Shown piece by piece: positions 56,701-64,000 of a DNA stretch of 64,000 nt. The translations under genes were made by a program, and so were the position numbers. The DNA lies in the NCBI RefSeq assembly GCF_002443255.2, contig NW_019211455.1:10820503-10884502 (forward strand), written 5' to 3'. The notes under the pieces are model-generated. The model searched no databases, was not told where the DNA came from, and was given only the letters and a program-made list of their open reading frames with translations. The DNA is from Varroa destructor. Lineage: Eukaryota; Arthropoda; Arachnida; Mesostigmata; Varroidae. Numbering within the stretch: the first letter of the stretch is position 1; each line of letters starts with the position of its first letter.

Positions 56701-58699
56701 CCCTTAACTACAAGCTATGTCACAGCAAATTGAGCAACATGGCCTGCGTGGTTAATGTGTATCTCTTTGAGTGCAATAGCATCGTAAATCATGAACATTC
56801 GATCATCGCTGGTTCAAATTTCAGCGTTAGCAAATGGTTGTTATGACATATTTAATATACTTCTTCTTAGGCCCGTTAAAGAAAACCCCAAAATATATCC
56901 AGCCGGATTTATCCAGTCTAATACTTGACAGTGTAAGTACATGTTGTTAAAGAAAGAATGATAGCTGAACAAATTTAAATGCCGTTAGTGTCCCCAGATA
57001 AAAAAAGAATGTATGGTCCAGCGTGCGCTTGTTTTTTTCAAATATATTGGTTAAGTACGCACACGTTACAAAGAGGGCGAGACCGATCTAAAAACAGATC
57101 AAGAATGATAACCAACTAGCGAAAATCGAGCAAAATAAGGCCTCCAAATTTTAAGTCAATTATATTCCGAGATCTATTACTTTCGAACTTGGTAAAATTT
57201 GTGAGACATGAACACGCAACTTTGTAAAACTCATAACCTCACATTGGTTCTTATAATTTTAAGCTATTTCACCTTAGATGTCGCTCTTTGACTATCTGGG
57301 GCTGCAATCGTATAAATCTCGCATAAATTGGTTATCACGTGGGAACAAGCCTAATGTTATCATTATAAAGTGTAACAGGTATGTTACACAATCAAGCCCG
57401 GTAGGCCAGAATAACGACCCTTATGATTGACTTTAGTCTCAGTCAACTTAAGACCAACTCAAGTGTTTTTTCAGAGCAGCGCAGCGGCTGGTAAGGGACT
57501 TCTATATATACTCAAAAAGGCCATGGCATTCATAAAATATTCATCTATAATAAACCTTATGCGATGTGGTTTAAGCCAATGAACACTTCCACTATTTGCC
57601 TGTAAATGCTCGTGTCCGATCAATTTATAGTTGGGTTCATATTGGCTAAATAGGTTTTTTTTTTTTGTTTTCAATAAGAGGTTTGCGAGAAGTAGCAAGA
57701 GGGAACCTTCCGCCTCTATCTGCGTAGAACGGAGAACGTTACATCTGCCCTTATGTAGCGAGCGACGCAACCTGATGCTGCAGCCAAGGTAAATGACCGG
57801 TATTCTCGAAGGCTTGGCTGCTGAGAGGAGTGCTTTGCTTTGATACACATTTAGAGTAGCAGCGGTGAGCAGAAGGATCTGAGATCACACAGAGGCGCAA
57901 GTGGTGTCTTCGCCATTCCAGCGCTTAACATTAATTTAACCCAGACATCGTTTTCATTGAGTACAACTAATTGGCTTTTGTGGGCAAGACCCCGTTAAAT
58001 GATAAGCCCACCTTCTTTTGTACCAGTTTCTGCTGCTCACATTTGCAAGCACAGGTCAGACAGGCATAGTTGAGTCGCCATTTTCATTCGAGAGTTCGTT
58101 GTCACACACCGCCTCTTAGTTTTCACGGCACCTAATAATTCCAGTTGAATCTGAGTACGGTATCTACAATGCCGCTTCGCCATAGCGTGAATGTTAGCTC
58201 AACAATCTACGTTGGATAGGGCTTTGGCGACATGACGGAGGAATGCCTTCGAAGCAACACTGAAGACACATTTTTAGAATAAATATAAAAAAAAAAGTGA
58301 CACGGGCGATAAAGATCGAGGCTTTAGAAGGTCTTCTTCATTCGAATATCACTGACACACTGTTTGCAATCATTCTATACACAGGTTCCTACTGTAGACC
58401 GTCTTTTCACAATGGTAGATATTGTCACCTGCAAACGACAAGCATAGCTTACTAGACTAGAACAAAAAAACTTATTTACAGCGATATAAACCTGGATCAT
58501 CACTGTGCACACTCAAAACCTCTTTGTAGTCCATCATCAATCTCACACCTCATACACGTTAGTCCTCGGTAACCAGCATAGCTCCTGATGCTCTGTTAGA
58601 GGAACCGGTGGTTCTGGCCTCAAAGTAACACAAGAGCCAAAGGTCGTCCCTGAACTTGTTGGTTTCCTGCTGCTGCCACAAGTCCAACCAGCGAAAGCA

Positions 58700-59560
58700 A
58701 CGACACCATAATACGCTGACCATAAACAAAATATCCGTTACGATCATATATGTTGCTTATACGAATTCATTCCTGTCCTCCAAGCGTACTCCATCCAGGC
58801 AACGTTCACAGAAGTAGCGTTCCACCTACCGGCTAGTTTAAGGCAGGCCCGCGTTGGGGTTCACTGCAGTCCGGGTCCATCGTCACTGATCCATTGATCG
58901 TACTGCTACCAAACTACGGTTTGCGTGCCAGCCTCACATCTCTGTCCATCACCGATTAGCGGGACCACTTGCAGCACCATCCCCCACTGGTTTGTTCCTT
59001 TTTAACACAGCACACTCACACTGCAATACACCGTTCAGTGGCAAAGTTGTCCGTGTAGGCACGTAGTTGCACGGGTCTTACTACGGCTACTGCTAGCAGC
59101 TATCACCAGCATCGGCACACGGCCATATAGAGACGGATCTACGGACCGGCAACACACGGCCGCACTAACAGCACTGTACGGTCGCTCACGCTGGCCTGGC
59201 TACATGAACACTATGATGTGAACGGCATAGCGGCTGTGGGAGCCGCTAGACCACCATTCGCAGCCGCCGCGACAGCACAAAGAGAAGCACCAAGCAGCGG
59301 TCCCTGCTCGTGCGGCCAGCCAGACGAACAGGCTACCCATCAGCAATGCTAACAGCTACAGCAGCAGTAAACAACAGTTGCGGCCGCGACTGCAGAAGTT
59401 CACATACACGAACACCACACGTACAAACACATACATATACACACACACAAAGAGACACCACCGCATAGATCTAACTGAGCACTCGGATCAGTAACAGGCG
59501 CCGAAACCTCGCTTTAGCCAACAAACACGGTGCAGTCAGCAGAGATCAATGGCAACATGG
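58700..59560. promoter_or_regulatory. GC- and CpG-richer stretch left of NAA15, possible promoter or 5' exon region
   Basis: About 800 bases are clearly richer in GC, CpG and CAG/CCG-type triplets than the surrounding desert. A CA-rich run lies near 59402-59452. No long frame is present. It could be a distal promoter or 5' exon of NAA15 or of an unseen minus-strand gene. I cannot choose between these. Confidence 0.3.
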
Positions 59561-60368
59561 ATCTAGGCGGAGGGGCGGAAAGATTCAAATGTATTGGAAC
59601 AAAGTGGGCTTTTACGGCCTCCAAACCGCATCTACTAGGGCTGTTTGCGGCACTTAAACGCGTGAACAATTCGTATCAAAGTGATTGTCAGTAGTCACCA
59701 TATTATCAGGGAACACGATGCTGTTTAGATGTTGCTGTATTAATAGTATTTTCTATCTGGCCGGCGCGTGGGTGAGGGGTTGTTTACGATGACTACGCCC
59801 CGCGCGGTGCATCCAAATCAGGCAGAATCATTCGTAGGTCGCTTTGGGTTTGGAAACACTGCACGAGGGTCCCCGGTTGCTTTATTGCTCCGTCGGGACA
59901 GTCGACGCGTTTGCAAAAAAAGAAGGTGGCCGGATAAGCATCGCAAGAGCAGAAACGCGTGAACCAGTTTGCAGTGAAGCTTATTCGGTCGATGCTGATT
60001 TGTGGATGTGGTGGCTTCAGGAATCGTTGGTTCACCCATTATTCCCACCGGGAACTGTTGATTGGAACGTCGCATTCCTAATTCGTCAATGTGTGCGTGT
60101 GTGTTTTTGCTAGCCGTAGTAGTTGCAACAACAGCGATAGCAATTAGTGATATATAGAATGTAACACCGGTGATGATTGGGTACTAACAGCAGCATCAAG
60201 AACGAAGAGTTACAGCAGTTCTAAAACGAAAGCCGTAACCCATACAGAATCAGTCATAACAGATAAATACGAAGAAGTAAAAAAAAACGTAAATAACAGG
60301 AAAACAATCACAACAATAGCAGCAAAGAAAATCATTAAAAAACCTGTGTTCCCATTAACAGCATCACT
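59560..60368 (+). promoter_or_regulatory. Likely promoter and 5' leader of NAA15
   Basis: The region runs into the NAA15 start codon and becomes A-rich over the last 180 bases, as leaders often do. It contains minimal upstream frames: ATGTAA at 60159-60164 and ATG..TAA (4 codons) at 60173-60187. No TATA element at a defined distance is clear, and the transcription start is not visible. Confidence 0.4.
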
Positions 60369-62927
60369 ATGTCTCCAAATCAGCCGCTTCCGCAGAAAGA
60401 GCACGCCGTGTTCAAAAAAATCTTACGCAGTTATGAACATAAACAGTACAAGAATGGACTCAAGCTGGCCAAGGTGATATTGTCGAATCCTAAGTTCGCC
60501 GAGCATGGTGAGACCTTAGCAATGAAGGGCCTGATTTTGAATTGCCTACGAAAAAAAGAAGAGGCGTATGAGCATATTAAACGCGGTCTTAAATCAGACG
60601 TTAAAAGTCATGTCTGTTGGCATGTGTTTGGATTGCTTCAACGGTCAGATCGCAAGTATGACGAAGCTATACGAGCTTATCGCAATGCTTTAAAATGCGA
60701 TCCCGACAATATCCAGATTCTGCGCGATCTAAGTTTGTTACAAATTCAGATGAGAGATCTAGAGGGCTACAACGAGACACGACACAAGTTATTCACCTTG
60801 CGCCCGACGCAAAAAGCATCATGGATTGGCTTTGCCATGAGTTACCACCTCCTTGACGATTACGAAATGGCTGTGAAGCTCATCGACGAGTTCTTGAAGA
60901 TCCAGAAAAAAACCGGTTACGACTACGAACAATCAGAATTGTTACTTTATCAAATTCAGATAGTGTTCGAATCGGGTAATTATCAGGAAGTACTGTACCG
61001 CATCGACAAGAACGAAAGTCTAATATGTGACAAGCTTTCATTAATGGAAACTCGAGCTGAGGTCTATTTACGTTTGGGTCGGTTTAGAGAGGCCGAAGCC
61101 ATTTACGAGGCGTTGATCAGGCGTAACCAAGAAAACAGAGTATATTATCATGGCATGATCAAGGCTCGCCAGCTGCAGAAGGATGAGGAGAAAGTTCAAA
61201 TGTTTGATGAATACAAGAAGCTCTACCCGCGCGCTCACACACCGCACAGGTTGCCCCTAAACATGTCGTCGGGACAGACGTTCAAGTCGCTTGTTGACGA
61301 GTATATGCGATACGCAATAAGAAAGGGAGTGCCTCCGCTTTTCGTCGACCTCAAGCCACTCTATAATGATCATGAGAAGGCAGATATTCTTCACGGACTA
61401 GTGGAAATGTATCTTAAGAACCTAAAAGAATACAATACGTTTGACGGGCCTAGCGGTAAAATAGAGCCAATCACAGCACTTGTCTGGGCATTCTACTATG
61501 CTTGCCAGCATTTTGACTTGCGCGGGGAAACGCAAAGGGCACTAGAAATCATCGACGAAGCCATCGAACATACCCCTACTCTGATTGAACTGTATTTGGC
61601 CAAAGCGAAGGTGTTCAAACATTCGGGTAATATGGCACGAGCTGTGCATTGTTTAGACAAAGCCCAGTCGTTGGACACGGCCGATCGTTACATTAACTCA
61701 AAATGTGCGAAGTATATGCTTCGAGCTTGTCGTATCAACGAAGCAGAAAGTATGTGCGCCAAATTCACCCGCGAAAACGTTTCAGCAATGGAGAATCTCA
61801 ACGAGATGCAATGTATGTGGTTTCAAACGGAATGCGCAGACGCATACGCCAGATTGCGTAAACCTGGCGAGGCTCTACGAAAATGTCACGAAGTGGACCG
61901 GCACTTTGTGGAGATCACCGAGGACCAATTCGACTTTCATACATACTGTATGAGGAAGATGACACTTCGTTCATACATCGGCTTGCTGCGGCTTGAAGAT
62001 GTTGTGAGATCACATACGTTCTACTTTAGGGCCGCTAGAATTGCTATTCAAACCTACCTGAAGCTACACGACAACCCGCTAGGGGACAAGAAACTTGAAC
62101 AAGACGAACTCGAACCTACTTTAAGCAAGAGTGAGTTGAAAAAACTTCGGAACAAACAGAAGAAGGCTATGGAAAAGTTGCGTATGGAAGAGAAAGAAAA
62201 CAAGGACAAGGAAAAGAAAGCATTGCCTGCCGAAGAGGAAAAAGTTGATGATGGACTGGGTCCCGACAAACTTGAACGGCCTACGAACGCTCTCGATGAA
62301 GCTATCAAGTTTCTGCGACCACTACAAGATTTAACGCCGAACAATATTGAGACACACTTATTATCGTACGAAATCTTTCGACGCCGCGACAAACCTCTGC
62401 TCATGCTGCAGAGTCTTGTCAGAGCCCATCGGCTGCAGCCCGATCATCCGACGTTGCACCGTTGTTTGGCTCACTTCCTATCGACGGTAGTTGTGAATAA
62501 GGAGTTGTCGAATCCAGTTAAATCTGTCATCGACAAACAAGTTTCTAGTCTGTTTGGAAATACGCGAACTGCCACGGAGTTGAATGAAACGTTCTTTAAA
62601 ATGTACAAATTTTCATATCCCCATGCAATCGCGGCTGCTCGCGTCATGTTCGAGTTAGACAGGTCCAATCAGAAAGAGGCTCTAGATTGGGTCATGTTAA
62701 AAAGGGACGATGTCAAGCTCGGCATCGATCGAGTGCGCTGCGAAGAGGTTCTACAGCTGCTACGAGATGGCGGCATGGGCCAGATCGATATTAAGCTAAT
62801 CGAATCGTTCCGAGATGATTGCGCCAGAAGATTTCCTTTAGCCGAAGCTTTTATGACGGAACCTCCGATTGTTTCGAGTCCTGCAAGCGGGCAGGACACT
62901 GAAGCGAATGCCGAACTGGCAAGCTAG
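60369..62927 (+). CDS. NAA15: NAA15, NatA N-terminal acetyltransferase auxiliary subunit, single exon, 852 residues
   Basis: One open frame from ATG 60369 to TAG 62927 spans the whole protein; human NAA15 is 866 residues. The N-terminus (PQKEHAVFKKILRSYEHKQY) and the helical repeats that follow, such as KYDEAIRAYRNALKCDPDN at about 97-115, are the TPR superhelix of the family. It wraps the catalytic subunit NAA10 and binds ribosomes so that small N-terminal residues are acetylated as they emerge. Residues about 580-625 are a very charged Lys/Glu stretch (SKSELKKLRNKQKKAMEK), typical of the family and rich in nuclear-localisation-like clusters. The end (CARRFPLAEAFMTEPP, then an acidic tail) matches the family C-terminus, so the protein is complete. 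The ATG is the first in frame and fits the family start. The absence of introns is unusual beside the intron-rich Src and Ly6 genes and could reflect intron loss or retroposition. No lesion is visible. Confidence 0.95.
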   Translation: MSPNQPLPQKEHAVFKKILRSYEHKQYKNGLKLAKVILSNPKFAEHGETLAMKGLILNCLRKKEEAYEHIKRGLKSDVKSHVCWHVFGLLQRSDRKYDEAIRAYRNALKCDPDNIQILRDLSLLQIQMRDLEGYNETRHKLFTLRPTQKASWIGFAMSYHLLDDYEMAVKLIDEFLKIQKKTGYDYEQSELLLYQIQIVFESGNYQEVLYRIDKNESLICDKLSLMETRAEVYLRLGRFREAEAIYEALIRRNQENRVYYHGMIKARQLQKDEEKVQMFDEYKKLYPRAHTPHRLPLNMSSGQTFKSLVDEYMRYAIRKGVPPLFVDLKPLYNDHEKADILHGLVEMYLKNLKEYNTFDGPSGKIEPITALVWAFYYACQHFDLRGETQRALEIIDEAIEHTPTLIELYLAKAKVFKHSGNMARAVHCLDKAQSLDTADRYINSKCAKYMLRACRINEAESMCAKFTRENVSAMENLNEMQCMWFQTECADAYARLRKPGEALRKCHEVDRHFVEITEDQFDFHTYCMRKMTLRSYIGLLRLEDVVRSHTFYFRAARIAIQTYLKLHDNPLGDKKLEQDELEPTLSKSELKKLRNKQKKAMEKLRMEEKENKDKEKKALPAEEEKVDDGLGPDKLERPTNALDEAIKFLRPLQDLTPNNIETHLLSYEIFRRRDKPLLMLQSLVRAHRLQPDHPTLHRCLAHFLSTVVVNKELSNPVKSVIDKQVSSLFGNTRTATELNETFFKMYKFSYPHAIAAARVMFELDRSNQKEALDWVMLKRDDVKLGIDRVRCEEVLQLLRDGGMGQIDIKLIESFRDDCARRFPLAEAFMTEPPIVSSPASGQDTEANAELAS

Positions 62928-63000
62928 ACTATAGGAACGAATTGGGGCTAAGTAAAGAGATAGCGATAAATAGTACAGGGAATAAGAGAGAGCAAGAGGG

Positions 63001-63250
63001 CGCAAAGGCAGGAAGCAAACAAAATATAAATATATATAGAGCGATCGATGAACATTATCTAATATAGAAGATAAATAAGATCCGATAAGGAAGCGAGATG
63101 CGTTTGACAAGCAGTACTAAAGATTTTGTGTGAAAGCCTAATTTTATATACACAAAAACGACAATGAGCATATTCTTTTGTTTTTTTTCTTACATTATCG
63201 TGGCCTTATCAAAAGATAAGCATAATAAAAACAAAAACCTTTGCACAATA
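63001..63250 (+). other. 3' UTR of NAA15
   Basis: AT-rich sequence between the NAA15 stop and the likely cleavage site after 63229. No frame of note. Confidence 0.5.
63224..63229 (+). terminator. Candidate poly(A) signal of NAA15
   Basis: AATAAA about 300 bases past the stop codon, followed at once by an A-rich stretch. It is the first AATAAA after the NAA15 stop. Confidence 0.55.
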
Positions 63251-63259
63251 GTTGAACAA

Positions 63260-64000
63260 CAGGCAAGTCTGGTGTGTTGATTTGATCCTATTAGATAGGT
63301 CGTAAGATTTAGCCACCATTTAAAGCTCGAGGTTCCGTTTAGCTAAATCGGCAGTTTGATTAAGAGGACATTATATTAATGTACCTGAACAGTGAAAACG
63401 CTTGTATCACTGAGCTTCTTCATTTATTTTCAAATCATCGTAGCTTATTGGGATTGTACCGCATTGTAATGCATTGTAAACATAAGCAACGCAGTTATTT
63501 CAATGTTTACTTAGGTCTGACTCAACACGCGTGTAGGTCAACAATCAGTTCATCTTAATCCGATCCATGCCGCGGAGAGCGCACTAGATACATTAAAACC
63601 AAAAGCCAAGCAACGACCTTATGGAAATTTCCATTAAAAAGATCTCACTGCGTCCTTTCGGTACACTTTTCTCGATAGGTTCTTAAGCCACGAAACCTGC
63701 TTGCGTACCTAAACTTTAGTTATAAGCATAACTTTCTCAAGCAGCGTAGAGGTCTGACCCGTCCTACAATAAAATCGAGACGGTCCCGTGAAATATTCCT
63801 GGCAGCGTAGTGTTAACATAAAATTCGAGAACGATACTCCGCTCACGCTAGTATCCGGGCGGTCTGGGAGCCTATGCCAATACTTATATTATTCATATAC
63901 GTGTTAGATTCAATTTCGTTTAATTTAGCAGAATGTGAACTAATTAATAAATGTTGAGAAATAAATGAAATAAGTGCTATATTTCAATATCGTGAATACC
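63260..64000. other. Intergenic right edge with nothing recognised
   Basis: AT-rich DNA without a convincing frame, repeat or RNA gene. Further AATAAA strings occur but have no gene to serve. Confidence 0.6.

Larger units (their letters stand above)
47920..58700. other. Src upstream region and gene desert
   Basis: The left part should contain the 5' noncoding exon and promoter of Src. Minus-strand donors near 48.72 kb and 49.36 kb are candidates, but none can be preferred. The remainder is AT-rich with short frames only, two long TA arrays and one possible mariner-type terminal repeat. A purine-rich 80-codon frame at 52648-52890 lacks a position-specific coding signal. Confidence 0.55.

Noticed and set aside
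56740..56840. tRNA-like B-box string ggttcaaatt with a possible T-arm
   Set aside because: The loop would be 8 bases, and no A box, anticodon arm or acceptor stem could be folded.
57471..57848. 125-codon minus-strand frame
   Set aside because: Composition near random, no domain, and a poly-lysine run from a simple A tract.

Overview
The window is nuclear DNA from an animal, most likely an arthropod. The base composition is AT-rich and sprinkled with (TA)n microsatellites. Coding sequence is sparse and split by GT-AG introns. The Src-family kinase resembles fly Src64B more than a vertebrate Src. A parasitiform mite would fit the AT content, gene spacing and small introns, but nothing in the sequence proves it. 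I see no bacterial features, operons, CRISPR arrays, rRNA or convincing tRNA.

Layout from left to right. Bases 1-57 look like the last codons of a plus-strand gene, followed by a poly(A) signal. About 14 kb with no certain gene follows. At 14149-15375 (minus) is a 409-codon exon of an unrecognised acidic, Ser/Asn/Thr-rich protein; it ends at a clear splice donor, so the gene continues leftward. From 24950 down to 20428 (minus) three short exons with matching phases build a 143-residue secreted, GPI-anchored Ly6/uPAR-type protein. From 26 to 44 kb is mostly gene desert. It holds one ambiguous, possibly decayed minus-strand coding cluster at 34.3-35.2 kb and one doubtful mini-gene at 31.7 kb. 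From 47886 down to 44818 (minus) five exons encode a complete 591-residue Src tyrosine kinase. Another 12 kb of desert follows, ending in a GC-rich, promoter-like stretch. At 60369-62927 (plus) a single uninterrupted ORF encodes full-length NAA15, the auxiliary subunit of the NatA N-terminal acetyltransferase.

The genes do not form a common pathway. One encodes a membrane-anchored signalling kinase, one a GPI-anchored Ly6 protein, and one a ribosome-associated acetyltransferase scaffold; they look like unrelated neighbours. Exon boundaries were assigned by eye from splice consensus, reading-frame phase and family similarity. No database search was possible. I did not find a convincing new biological system; the items most worth a second look are in the findings.
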